Of a stretch of 64,000 bases of DNA, positions 1 to 9,220 are shown one piece after another. Within the stretch, counting starts at the first letter, position 1, and each line of letters opens with the position of its first letter. Made by a program: the position numbers and the translations under genes. This stretch comes from Berkiella sp963803015 (GTDB lineage Bacteria > Pseudomonadota > Gammaproteobacteria > Berkiellales > Berkiellaceae). The stretch lies in contig CAWDKV010000003.1 in NCBI GenBank assembly GCA_963803015.1, positions 1-64,000 of the forward strand, read 5' to 3'. The notes under the pieces were generated by a model that did not search any database, was not told where the DNA came from, and was given only the letters and a program-made list of their open reading frames with translations.

Positions 1-35
1 AATAAATAGGCTTTAACACTCTCAACCGCAACCAT
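1..35 (-). CDS. Possible 5' end of a gene downstream of purE (partial)
   Basis: An ATG on the minus strand at 33-35 lies 9 bases after the purE stop, preceded by GGGTTAGAG, which could serve as a weak ribosome binding site. Eleven codons (MVAVESVKAYL) remain open to the window edge. The position suggests the next gene of a purine operon, where purK often follows purE. The visible residues do not resemble the usual PurK start, so the product is unassigned. Confidence 0.3.
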   Translation of the reverse strand, partial: MVAVESVKAYL

Positions 36-44
36 CTCTAACCC

Positions 45-557
45 TCAACTATGCGCAGCGAGTCTGGCACTCAGTGCAGCATCTCTTTGGGCAATCTTTT
101 CTGCATTTTCACGTCGCAGATCGAGTAAGCGCTTTGCTAAGGCTTCATCTTGCAAGGCCAAAATTTGAGCCGATAAGTAAGCCGCATTTTGCGCTCCGGG
201 CTTACCGATGGCAACACACGCAACCGGGATCCCGCCTGGCATTTGCACCGTCGATAATAAGGCATCTAATCCATTTAAACCGCCAGCTTCCAATGGCACG
301 CCAATAACTGGCCTAATGGTATGCGCGGCAACAACCCCTGTGAAATGCGCGGCCAAACCTGCCCCACAAATAAAAGCAGCACAGCCTCGGTTTTGTGCTT
401 CTTCAACATAGTGCATGGTTCGCTCTGGCGTACGATGCGCTGAAGTGATTTTCATCTCAAAAGCAATATTGAGTGATTGAAAGATATCAGCAGCATGCTG
501 CATCGTCGACAAATCACTTTCTGATCCCATTAAAATCGCAATAAAAGGTTTTTTCAT
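45..557 (-). CDS. purE: 5-(carboxyamino)imidazole ribonucleotide mutase PurE
   Basis: PurE converts N5-CAIR to CAIR (class I) in cytoplasmic de novo purine synthesis. The 170-residue product has the family layout: the nucleotide-binding start MGSESDLSTM at about residue 10, the SAHRTPE active-site loop at about 39, a glycine-rich GAGLAAHFTGVVAAHT segment at about 65 and LLSTVQMPGGIPVA at about 100. Length and order match bacterial class I PurE. The ATG start is preceded by AAGGAGTTACC, a strong ribosome binding site. It reads in the same direction as topA, 20 bases downstream of it. The family usually has GAGGAAHLPG where this protein has GAGLAAHFTG, a mild variation in the substrate loop. 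Confidence 0.95.
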   Translation of the reverse strand: MKKPFIAILMGSESDLSTMQHAADIFQSLNIAFEMKITSAHRTPERTMHYVEEAQNRGCAAFICGAGLAAHFTGVVAAHTIRPVIGVPLEAGGLNGLDALLSTVQMPGGIPVACVAIGKPGAQNAAYLSAQILALQDEALAKRLLDLRRENAEKIAQRDAALSARLAAHS

Positions 558-576
558 GGTAACTCCTTAAGGCGGA

Positions 577-2884
577 CTATGACTCATTTTCTGCTGAAGC
601 CATCTCATCATAAGGTTCAGCAAATTGACAATTTTTTTGTGGACAAACGCGCTCGGTGCCTTTGCGTTTGGTTGTTTTTATCGCTGTAATCGGCCACTGA
701 CAAAGGGGACAAGGCTCGGCAAGAGGCATATACCACAAAGCATATTTGCATGTAGGATAACGATCACAAGAGAAAAAGATTTTACCTTGCCGCGATTTAC
801 GCTTTAATAAATGGCCTTGGTGACATTCGGGACATTCAACGTCAGTATTCTCAGGTTTTTCGAGGGGTTCAATAAATTTACATTTGGGGTAATTACTGCA
901 ACCAATAAATCGACCGTATTTCCCTTGCTTCACTTGCAATAAACTTTGACAATCCGGGCAGGTACGACCTTCAATGATTTCTGCATCTTGCGCGGCACTA
1001 TCGGCATCATCATTTAAATTACGCGTATAATCACAATCAGGATAAGCCGTGCAACCAATAAATCGTCCCCGTTTACCTAAACGAATCGATAACGGCTGGC
1101 CACATTTCGGGCAATTTTCATTAAGTGCTTCATGAGTGACATCTTTGCGTTGGACCATTTTGTTAGTGTTGCAATTAAATTTATAAACGGTGACCAAAAT
1201 ACTTTTAATAACGGCACGCCATTCTTTTTCCCCGCGAGAAACCTCATCCAAGTTCATCTTCTAATTTAGCGGTAAACTCATAATCCACATATTGGTAAAA
1301 TAGCGAGTTAAAAATCGATTAACGACTGCGCCCCACATCTGTCGGTTTAAATCGCTTTTTTTCTAATAACGCATAATCCCGATACTATAAGGTTTAATAA
1401 TGGTCGCATAAGTAGATGGACGGCCGATACCATATTCTTCTAAGTGTCTTAACCAGCGTGGCTTCAGAATAACGTGGAGGAGGCTCTGTAAAATGCTGCT
1501 CTTGACGAATGCGTTTCAACTCGAGGATATCTCCCTCTTTTAACGGAGGCAACATCTTGTTATGGTCACTGCCTTTGGCATTATCATCTAAGCCTTCTTC
1601 ATACACTTGTAAAAAACCAGGCTCAGAGATAACAGAACCATTTGCACGAAAAAGTCCTTGTCCACCACAATCCAAATCCGCCGCTACGGTATCAATAGAG
1701 GCTGGGATCATTTGCGAGGCAATCGTTCGTTTCCAAACCAAATTATATAATTTAAATTGATCAGGACTTAAAGCCTGCTTTATCTCATCAGGATGCACTC
1801 TTGCCGATGTCGGACGAATCGCTTCATGGGCTTCCTGCGCATTTTTTGCTTTTGTTTTATAAAGATGCGGTTTAGAAGGGATAGCGTCTTTACCGTAACG
1901 TTCAGCTATGACCTCACGCAACTCATCCACGGCAATGTTCGACACATTGACGGAATCGGTTCTCATATAGGTGATTAACCCGACAGCACCCTCACCAATA
2001 TCAATACCTTCATAAAGCTGCTGAGCAATCCGCATGGTGCGTTGCGCGCCAAAACCAAGCTTTCTCGAGGCCTCTTGTTGTAACGTGGATGTAGTAAATG
2101 GCGCTGAGGGATTGCGCTTGCGCTTCTTTTTCTCAATATGTTTAACCGTGAGCTTACCTTGCGCTGCTTTGGTCAATACTTGATAAGCTTTTTCGGCATC
2201 GCTTGCGTTCGTGATAGAGAATTGCTTTTGCTTTTCGCCTTTTAATTCACTTAATTTAGCACTAAATTCCTGATTTTCTTTTTCGACATCCGCTTCAATG
2301 GTCCAATATTCTTTGGCGATAAAGCTTTCGATCTCAAGCTCTCTTTCAACAATCATACGAAGAGCCGGACTTTGCACTCTGCCTGCTGATAAGCCAGGTC
2401 GCACTTTGCGCCATAATAAAGGAGATAAATTAAAACCGACTAGATAATCTAAAGCACGTCTAGCTTGCTGAGCATTGACCAAATCTAGAGATAAATCACG
2501 AGGATGTTCGATGGCTTCTAAAATGGCAGATTTGGTAATTTCATGGAAAACGACCCTTTTGACCGGCTTATTTTTTAGTCCACGTTGCTTCATCAACTCA
2601 TTAAGGTGAAAGGCAATGGCCTCCCCTTCGCGATCCGGATCCGTTGCCAGAAGGAGTTCATCTGCTTTTTTGAGTGCTTCAGCAATGGCTTTGACATGGT
2701 GAGCATTTTTATCAATCACCACATATTTCATTTCGAAATCATTTTCGGGATCAACGGCGCCCTCTTTAGGCAATAAATCACGGACATGGCCATAAGAAGC
2801 CATGACTTGGTAGCCTGGGCCTAAATATTTTTTAATGGTTTTGGCTTTGGCAGGTGACTCTACCACGACCAAGCGATTTACCAT
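577..2884 (-). pseudogene. topA: DNA topoisomerase I gene with multiple frameshifts
   Basis: TopA relaxes negative supercoils through an active-site tyrosine. The N-terminal 480 or so residues read cleanly from ATG 2884: the Toprim domain with VVESPAKAKTIKKYLG, the DPDREGEAIA motif, and the catalytic region around GLITYMRTDS. The C-terminal zinc-ribbon part (1257-577) is also clean, with repeated CPKCG/CPDC four-cysteine motifs. Between about 1441 and 1158 the protein can only be followed by switching frame. Recognisable segments (EEYGIGRPSTYATII, RDYALLEKKRFKPTDVGR, VVNRFLTRYF, QYVDYEFTAKLEDEL, LDEVSRGEKEW, FWSPFINLIATLTKW) lie in different frames, implying about seven single-base indels and one in-frame TAG. 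topA is normally essential in gammaproteobacteria, and the damage is confined to about 280 bases, so local sequence error is the simplest reading. Real decay cannot be excluded. Confidence 0.9.
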
Positions 2885-2905
2885 TGTAATTTCAACTCCT
2901 TTATA

Positions 2906-3388
2906 TTAATGGAGGGATGTCGGGCTTTTTTCGTCATAAATTAAATCATCTAGCCAGAGCAAAGCTTCCTCCTGGCGTCGACTATTAATCATGACCAAAC
3001 CGACAATCCGTTTAAACTGTTGCAAGCTTAACTGGCCGCCTTCTATTGCCATTGCCCGCTCAAGGATTAACTCGCGCGTTGAGGGGTCAAGCAGCCCTAT
3101 CTCTTCTAGTTGTAACAAAAAACCGCGACAAGAAACATCTAATTTAAATAATTCTTGCTCAGCAAACACCCGAAATGAGCCTAAAGAGGCTTCGCTGACC
3201 ATTTCATTGTCCTGATTAATTTCAGCTAATTCACCCAACCAGTCAAAAGCTTTGTGAATGTTGGTTGCTTGAAAACCCGCTTCTTCTAATTCACAGACTA
3301 ACGTCGCTTCGTCTTCGGGCATCCCTAAATCAACGGTCAAGTAATTCTCAAATAAGAACATCAGGACATCTAGCACGTTTTCTTTCAT
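2906..3388 (-). CDS. smg: Smg family protein (DUF494)
   Basis: A 160-residue acidic helical protein matching the Smg/DUF494 family, which is found almost only in proteobacteria between dprA and topA. The start MKENVLDVLMFLFENY and the end part EEALLWLDDLIYDEKSP are typical. The molecular function of the family is not established. The gene lies 3 bases downstream of dprA and 21 bases upstream of topA on the same strand, so the three are probably co-transcribed. The synteny supports the assignment as strongly as the sequence. Confidence 0.9.
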   Translation of the reverse strand: MKENVLDVLMFLFENYLTVDLGMPEDEATLVCELEEAGFQATNIHKAFDWLGELAEINQDNEMVSEASLGSFRVFAEQELFKLDVSCRGFLLQLEEIGLLDPSTRELILERAMAIEGGQLSLQQFKRIVGLVMINSRRQEEALLWLDDLIYDEKSPTSLH

Positions 3389-3391
3389 TTT

Positions 3392-4552
3392 TTATCTCCC
3401 TGTGTGGCTATAGCCACCTGGGACAGAGTGGATAACACCTTGGAGCTCTAATTCTAATAGCATTGAGCAAACCTCCTCTGGGGTCAAGCCAGATCTTTCT
3501 ACAATTAAGTCTATAGGGGTGCTTTCTCTATCTACAAAGCTCAAAAAATGCTGTAAAGAGGGTGCAATATCTCCCTTTGGAGGGTGCCAAGAGGGTGTTA
3601 AAAATAAATCACCCTGCTTTTGGTAAGCTGAGGCACTTGTTGGCATAGGGAGCTCCTCGAGAATATGGGCAACCGTTTCTACACATTTCGCCCCTTGCCT
3701 AATCAGCTGATTGCACCCTTTCGCTAAAGGGTTTTGAATCGAGCCTGGCAGAGCAAAAACTTCTCGCCCTTGTTCTAAAGCATAGTTGGCGGTGATTAAA
3801 GAGCCACTTTTGACTGCTGCTTCCACGACCAACACGCCAAGTGATAATCCACTGATAATGCGATTTCGCCTTGGAAAATTCTCCGCTCTAGGAGAGGTCC
3901 CTAATGGAAATTCCGATATTAAAGCACCGTTTTCACTAATCATCTGTGCTAAGGGTAAATGTTTAGCGGGATAGATTTGATCTAAACCACTTCCTAATAC
4001 GGCAAGGGTGGTGCCTTCAGCGGCAAGCGCACCTTGATGAGAAGCGCCATCAATTCCTAAGGCTAAACCACTGGTGACGGTAAATCCTTGTTGGCATAAC
4101 TCGTGTGCAAAGCGATACGCATTTTCTCTGCCCTGCACTGAGGGGTGGCGACTGCCCACCATAGCTAATTGTGGAAAACTTAAAGCAGCTATATTGCCTT
4201 GCACATATAAAATCGGTGGAGGCGCACTGATTTGCTTTAAATGTGTGGGATAATGAGGATCGATAAGCGTCACGATATGGCAATTGGGATGTTCTGCCCA
4301 ACGCAATTCCGCTTCAACCCGTTTCCAGTCGATTTCAAAAGGTGGGATCCCTTGTGCTTCACACCAATGCAAAAAAGCAGGACGAGGTATCTCTCCTGAA
4401 AAGCAATTGGCCAAGGCGCCTTCTTTATTTAATAAAGCCTCAAACTTTCGGGGTCCCATACCTGGACACCGATAAACCGCCAACCAATAAGCCAACTCAC
4501 TTTTCTTTTGGCGATGTAAGGCCTTGTTTGCTTCTGTTATGAACTCTGCCAT
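3392..4552 (-). CDS. dprA: DNA processing protein DprA
   Basis: DprA (Smf) binds incoming single-stranded DNA during natural transformation and loads RecA. The 386-residue product has an N-terminal SAM-like region (residues 15-60), then the Rossmann-like DNA-binding domain with MVGSRHPSVQG, FTVTSGLALGIDGASHQGAL, FPRRNRIISGLS and VVEAAVKSGSL, and a C-terminal winged-helix segment of about 60 residues (TPIDLIVERSGLTPEEV). The ATG at 4552 is chosen; an in-frame TTG three codons upstream is a weaker alternative. A complete dprA fits competence, but no other competence gene is present here. smg and topA follow on the same strand. Confidence 0.93.
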   Translation of the reverse strand: MAEFITEANKALHRQKKSELAYWLAVYRCPGMGPRKFEALLNKEGALANCFSGEIPRPAFLHWCEAQGIPPFEIDWKRVEAELRWAEHPNCHIVTLIDPHYPTHLKQISAPPPILYVQGNIAALSFPQLAMVGSRHPSVQGRENAYRFAHELCQQGFTVTSGLALGIDGASHQGALAAEGTTLAVLGSGLDQIYPAKHLPLAQMISENGALISEFPLGTSPRAENFPRRNRIISGLSLGVLVVEAAVKSGSLITANYALEQGREVFALPGSIQNPLAKGCNQLIRQGAKCVETVAHILEELPMPTSASAYQKQGDLFLTPSWHPPKGDIAPSLQHFLSFVDRESTPIDLIVERSGLTPEEVCSMLLELELQGVIHSVPGGYSHTGR

Positions 4553-4741
4553 TTCACCCAAAGGGCTATTCCTATGTCAGTATCAAAATCGCGTAGTGTA
4601 GGGGGCAATGGCAGTCCAAGCAATATTTATTCTCATTTGGCCTACCCCGCATAAAAATGAGTTAGTTACTCATTGTTACTGGTGCTTTTTCTTAGCTTCA
4701 GGTAAAATGGCTGAATTATTGAATTAACTTGAAAAAATATC

Positions 4742-5251
4742 ATGCCAACCTTAAAAATTTTACAATACCCTCATCCTGCCCTTAAACAAGTAGCAACCCC
4801 CGTTGTCCATTTTGATCAAACCCTCAAAACACAAGTAGAGGAAATGATAGTGCTACTTTATCAAGACAATGCGGTTGGCTTAGCTGCAAACCAAGTGGGT
4901 TTAACTACCCGTTTTTTTGTAATGGATACCTCTGAAAATCAAGATTCTCCCCTTTGCCTCATCAATCCAGAAATTATGACGAAAGAAGGAGAGGGGATCT
5001 CTCAAGAAGGGTGTATGTCCTTGCCTGGCGTTTATTTTCATGTGCCGCGGGCAAGTACAGTGACCGTCAAATACCAGGATGTGACAGGCGAATACCAGAC
5101 TTTAACCGGTGAAGGATTAACCGCTTTTTGTATTCAACATGAGTTGGATCATTTAAACGGCGTCTTAGCCATTGACCATTTCTCTAAACTCAAACAGGCA
5201 ATATATATTAAAAAAATGCAAAAAATTCGACGTTTAGAGGCTAATGCTTAA
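4742..5251 (+). CDS. def: Peptide deformylase
   Basis: Removes the formyl group from the N-terminal methionine of new proteins. The 169-residue product carries the three metal-site motifs of the family: GLAANQVG (about residue 45), EGCMSLPG (about 88, with the metal-binding cysteine) and QHELDHLNG (about 130, two histidines and the catalytic glutamate). It is divergent from dprA. In many gammaproteobacteria def is followed directly by fmt. Here two unrelated genes of about 3 kb in total separate them, although fmt stays on the same strand. The 3' end overlaps the 3' end of the opposing coiled-coil gene by 11 bases, so there is no room for a separate terminator. Confidence 0.95.
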   Translation: MPTLKILQYPHPALKQVATPVVHFDQTLKTQVEEMIVLLYQDNAVGLAANQVGLTTRFFVMDTSENQDSPLCLINPEIMTKEGEGISQEGCMSLPGVYFHVPRASTVTVKYQDVTGEYQTLTGEGLTAFCIQHELDHLNGVLAIDHFSKLKQAIYIKKMQKIRRLEANA

Positions 5252-6653
5252 ACCTCAGATCACGCATGACGTTTTGACTTGCTCTCTCTTCCTTTTTAAC
5301 TGCAAGATGAGCTTGCCAAACTTTATCTAAAGCAAGACTTTCTTTCGTTAATGCCTGCACTTTCTCTCTCATACTCGGATTAACCTCACCTATTTTTGTT
5401 TGATTGAGGTATTGCGCGCAACCCGCACCTTCTTTCATTTTAAAGTTATATTCACTTTCCAAATCACTTCGACTTTTTTGTATTTGCTCTTTTTGTCTCT
5501 TATGTTTTTGTCGCAAATTTGACCACTTATCCATTTCAGCATAGATTTTTGCTTGATCAACACTGCAAAAAGCCAAAAAATGCGCTTGCTCTTCTTTACT
5601 TGCATTCGCCAAAGGTTCTAAACCATGCGCGCGAGCAACTTTAGTTAAGAGCTGCTCTTTTTGGTTTTGAATGACGCTCACCTTATCAACGCTGCCTTTT
5701 AATTCCGCACTTAATGCGCGAATTTTATCATCAATTCCACGCACCCTTTCATCCTTCAACCCCTGACGCTCCATACCATGCATCATGGTAATGCGCATGG
5801 GTTTTAAACTATCTGCTGTTTGGTTGACGTTGATTCTACCTTGCAATTCTGTTATGACTAATTGATGTAAAATATGACGTCTTTGTGCAAACAATTTATC
5901 AAGTTCACTCTCAATTTCACCTTGTTTTCTCTTTTCTTTCTTTATCGCCTTATCTAATTTTCTATCTTCATAGAAGAAATCCTTTAGAAACGCTTGCCTT
6001 TCCTTTGAAGACAGCATTTTAAAATATTCAGCACCACTAGGAGAGGCATAATGATCTAAAGATTCGGCGTAATTTTGCGTATATTCAGCCAAAGCCTCAT
6101 GCTTTTGCTGTTTTATCTTTGTCATATTCTCGGTCAAATTTTGTTGAATGACGATTAAATCATCATAAAAGTGTGAAGCCTCCGCTTTTCCCCTATTGAT
6201 TTCTTCTAGCATCTGAATCTCTAATTTATATATTTCATCTAAATAAATCTGGACTTGTTCTTGCCTTTTTTCAGCAGCCATTTTTAATCGATGTTCCCTG
6301 ATAGCGGCTCGAAGATGTGCTATTTTTTCTTGGTGCGCGATAAAAGCAAGTAAATCATTTTGCATCAATTGGACATGAGCGCTTAATATCTTTAAACAAA
6401 ACCGCAACATATTGTAATTTTGCTTTCGCCCCTCTACAAATTGATGCTGACCTTTCATTTGTTCATGAGAGGAACCTAAAGTAGGCAATGGCGCGATAGC
6501 GCGCCTGACCCGAGAGGAAGCTTGCGTTAACGATTGTGAAGAAAGATTAAATATAGCCAATTCCGTATCGCTTATTTTCGCGCTGGTTAATAAAACCTTA
6601 AAAATCTTAAACGAGCTCTCTGACAGTAAATCGAAAAGCGTGTAGAGCAGCAT
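5241..6653 (-). CDS. Lineage-specific coiled-coil protein of unknown function
   Basis: I do not recognise a family for this 470-residue protein. It is rich in Lys, Glu, Gln and Arg, with long predicted helices and heptad-like coiled coils from about residue 100 to 330 and 370 to 430. Examples are KMAAEKRQEQVQIYLDEIYK and FFYEDRKLDKAIKKEKRKQG. The first 45 residues (LLYTLFDLLSESSFKIFKVL) are more hydrophobic but do not form a clean signal peptide. ATG 6653 is preceded by AAGAGAGAAAAT. The gene lies between def and fmt, opposite to both. Its architecture resembles secreted coiled-coil effectors of intracellular gammaproteobacteria, but no secretion signal can be demonstrated by eye. Confidence 0.75.
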   Translation of the reverse strand: MLLYTLFDLLSESSFKIFKVLLTSAKISDTELAIFNLSSQSLTQASSRVRRAIAPLPTLGSSHEQMKGQHQFVEGRKQNYNMLRFCLKILSAHVQLMQNDLLAFIAHQEKIAHLRAAIREHRLKMAAEKRQEQVQIYLDEIYKLEIQMLEEINRGKAEASHFYDDLIVIQQNLTENMTKIKQQKHEALAEYTQNYAESLDHYASPSGAEYFKMLSSKERQAFLKDFFYEDRKLDKAIKKEKRKQGEIESELDKLFAQRRHILHQLVITELQGRINVNQTADSLKPMRITMMHGMERQGLKDERVRGIDDKIRALSAELKGSVDKVSVIQNQKEQLLTKVARAHGLEPLANASKEEQAHFLAFCSVDQAKIYAEMDKWSNLRQKHKRQKEQIQKSRSDLESEYNFKMKEGAGCAQYLNQTKIGEVNPSMREKVQALTKESLALDKVWQAHLAVKKEERASQNVMRDLRFKH

Positions 6654-6856
6654 ATTTTCTCTCTTTCTTATTTCCTTGGCTTATACCTTAAGACAAAATA
6701 GACTTAGCATGAGTTCGTTTCAGATAGACTGTGTTTTTTTATAGTCTAAACGGTAAAAAAATAGGTTAACAGCCTTACCTAAGGGAAGGGGGTAGGTGCA
6801 AGGAAAAGGGTTTGTCTGTAAAATGCGGCTCTTTGGACAAATTAAGAGAGGATCTG

Positions 6857-8242
6857 ATGACGACACATGGCGCTAATGTGGTGAGGAAAGACCCCATCCG
6901 CGAAGGCTTTAAAGCTTTAGCACAGCAAATATCTGCTGGGAGTGACATTGATCTCTTAACAACAACATTTAAAAACCATCGCAAAACGCTGACACCAAAA
7001 GAATTAGGGTTTGCACTCATTGAAGCAACTCAGAAGGGAAATGATTCACTGGTCTCTTTCTTTTTAAAAGAATGTGGTGAAAGCGAGCTCTCAATTGAAG
7101 ATCTCTTAACCGCTTTTGAAATGGCTATTTTAATCAATAATCCAAAAACCCTCACCCCCTTTCACAATCATTTTGCAAAAGGCAGCAGTCCGCGGACCCC
7201 CAAACATAAAAAAGAACATCTTGAAACCTTATACGCTCTACAAATAGCCAATGGCGATACGGCCAAGTTATATGATCCTAGCTTGAGTGAATTTTCGATC
7301 AGAAAAGCACTTTGGGTAACAGGCCTTTCAGGCAACATCCCCCGTTTTACCACTATTTTAAAACATGCTCGGGTACGGGTATCTGACAAAGTCGTTGCTT
7401 TTGAAAAAGTGGTTGCAGCAGGTATGCATGCTATCCTTGGCACCTTACTTGAAAATAGTAAACAAGATATTGATCCCATTACCCTCGGCATAGGCTTTGA
7501 AAAAGCAGCTGAAAACAATGATTATCGCTCTATCGTTATTTTATATGAGCACTGCGCAGAAAAGATCCCCCTTAGCAGCATTGGGCTCGCCTTAGAAAAA
7601 GTGATTGATCGTAAGGATAAACTAACCCCTTTGCTTCTTCCTTTTATCCTTCAAAAAAGTGGTCCCAACATTCCAGCCCAGCATATTGAAACGGCCTTAC
7701 AAGCTGCCATCTGGCGTGAAAAAAAGGATGCTTTTAATCTTTTACTTGGACTGAAAAATACAGGACCTGAACAAAGAAAACTAGCCATCATTGCCGCTTT
7801 TAACGCTAAAAAGGAAGAGATCTATCATGATGCGAGATTTACGCTTCGAGAGCGGATTGCTGCTCTTGGTCTCAGTGTTTATCTTCTTAAAATGTCGGAA
7901 GATATGAAAGTAAAACGCCCGTGGGCCTCGCAAGCCGCTTTGTTTGCAAGCAGATTTGTCGCTGCTGTTTTAAAAGCCTTGAAAACGGAGACATCTTTAC
8001 CTGCCAAGACTCAAGAGTCAATATCAACAACAACGGCACCTCCCTCTGCAATGGCAACGGCACCCGTTGTGTCCGTCACAACAACTGATCCCGCAGTCCA
8101 AAATACCTTAAAAAGTGCTCTGCGATTTTCAGCGCCCCCGGCCCCTGCAGCGGCGCCAAGTGACACATCTGTTCCGCCTCCTCCCACCAAAAAAGAGACA
8201 AGAAAGATCGGATGGTCAAAAAGTGTGGTCGGTGGCGAATGA
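6857..8242 (+). CDS. Helical-repeat protein with Pro/Thr/Ala-rich tail, unknown function
   Basis: Unrecognised 461-residue protein. Residues 1-360 are a chain of short paired helices with ankyrin-like spacing, such as LGFALIEATQKGNDSLVSFF, ALWVTGLSGNIPRFTTILKH and GIGFEKAAENNDYRSIVILY. They lack the strict ankyrin TPLH signature. From about residue 376 it becomes low-complexity (many Thr, Ala, Pro, including PPPP) and ends in a basic stretch (KKETRKIGWSKSVV). ATG 6857 is chosen because AGAGAGGATCTG precedes it; an in-frame TTG at 6812 is an alternative. The stop overlaps the fmt start as ATGA, so translation of fmt may be coupled to it. Length and architecture resemble the unknown gene at 21407-22795. 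Confidence 0.75.
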   Translation: MTTHGANVVRKDPIREGFKALAQQISAGSDIDLLTTTFKNHRKTLTPKELGFALIEATQKGNDSLVSFFLKECGESELSIEDLLTAFEMAILINNPKTLTPFHNHFAKGSSPRTPKHKKEHLETLYALQIANGDTAKLYDPSLSEFSIRKALWVTGLSGNIPRFTTILKHARVRVSDKVVAFEKVVAAGMHAILGTLLENSKQDIDPITLGIGFEKAAENNDYRSIVILYEHCAEKIPLSSIGLALEKVIDRKDKLTPLLLPFILQKSGPNIPAQHIETALQAAIWREKKDAFNLLLGLKNTGPEQRKLAIIAAFNAKKEEIYHDARFTLRERIAALGLSVYLLKMSEDMKVKRPWASQAALFASRFVAAVLKALKTETSLPAKTQESISTTTAPPSAMATAPVVSVTTTDPAVQNTLKSALRFSAPPAPAAAPSDTSVPPPPTKKETRKIGWSKSVVGGE

Positions 8243-9171
8243 AAATCCTCTTTGCCGGTACGCCAGACTTTGCAAGCACCATTTTGCAAGCTTTGATTGA
8301 AACAACACATGAAATCGTTGCCGTCTACACCCAGCCGGATAGACCAGCTGGGCGCGGACAAAAATCGCAGATCTCTGCAGTAAAAGCTTTAGCTTTAAGC
8401 AAAGAGATCCCCGTTGAGCAGCCTTTAACTTTGAAAACGGATGAAGCCGCACAAAAAATAGCGCAATATCAGGCAGATGTCATGATTGTCGCAGCCTATG
8501 GCATGATATTACCTGTTGCGATTTTGTCACTTCCTAAACACGGTTGCATTAATGTGCATGCTTCTTTATTACCGCGTTGGCGAGGGGCTTCCCCTATTCA
8601 GCGGGCTATTTTAGCTGGGGATAATGAAACGGGTGTTACCTTAATGCAAATGGCCGCGGGCTTAGATACCGGGGATATGTTAGTAAAGTCTGCTTGCCCT
8701 ATCACAAACGAAGATACGGCTGCCAGCTTGCATGACAAATTAGCAAACTTAGGCGCTGCTGCTTTAAAAGAAAATCTTGAAAAAATTGTTTTTTCGCCGC
8801 ACCCTGAAGTTCAAGATGAGAAGCTGGTGACTTATGCCCCAAAAATCACTAAAAACGAAGGGGAAATTGACTGGCAAAAATCGGCACTTGAAATCGATAG
8901 ACAAATTCGGGCATTTAATTCTTGGCCAGTCGCTTTTTGTCATATGGAAGAGATTTTATTGCGTATTTGGCAAGCCAAACCGCAAGAGCTTCACCAAAAA
9001 GTCGTGGCGGGTACCATCCTGGCCCATACTGCTGAGGGTATTTTAGTCGCCTGCAAAAAAGATGCCCTCCTTTTAACCCAAGGCCAATTACCGGGCAAAA
9101 AAGTGATGTCTTTTGCAGATATTTTGCATGGACATGCTGATTTGCTAGCGGTGGGGAAAATATTAAATTAA
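8239..9171 (+). CDS. fmt: Methionyl-tRNA formyltransferase
   Basis: Formylates Met-tRNAi using 10-formyl-tetrahydrofolate so that translation can start. The 310-residue product begins MKILFAGTPDFAS and has the hydrolase-like N-terminal domain with the loop at VYTQPDRPAGRGQ (about residue 34), the SLLPRWRGASPIQRAI catalytic region (Asn-His-Asp type, about 110-125) and a C-terminal OB-like domain. ATG 8239 is the family start. The ATG overlaps the stop of the preceding unknown gene by 4 bases, so fmt is the second gene of a unit whose first gene is lineage-specific. rsmB follows after 49 bases. Confidence 0.95.
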   Translation: MKILFAGTPDFASTILQALIETTHEIVAVYTQPDRPAGRGQKSQISAVKALALSKEIPVEQPLTLKTDEAAQKIAQYQADVMIVAAYGMILPVAILSLPKHGCINVHASLLPRWRGASPIQRAILAGDNETGVTLMQMAAGLDTGDMLVKSACPITNEDTAASLHDKLANLGAAALKENLEKIVFSPHPEVQDEKLVTYAPKITKNEGEIDWQKSALEIDRQIRAFNSWPVAFCHMEEILLRIWQAKPQELHQKVVAGTILAHTAEGILVACKKDALLLTQGQLPGKKVMSFADILHGHADLLAVGKILN

Positions 9172-9220
9172 TGCATCTAATATCTCTATTCTTTATTGAG
9201 GAAAGCAGAGATTCTAAGCA

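Noticed and set aside
7168..8452. Antisense open frames of 70 to 116 codons opposite the helical-repeat gene and fmt
   Set aside because: Their products are low-complexity mirror translations without a ribosome binding site or family resemblance; they are shadows of the plus-strand genes.
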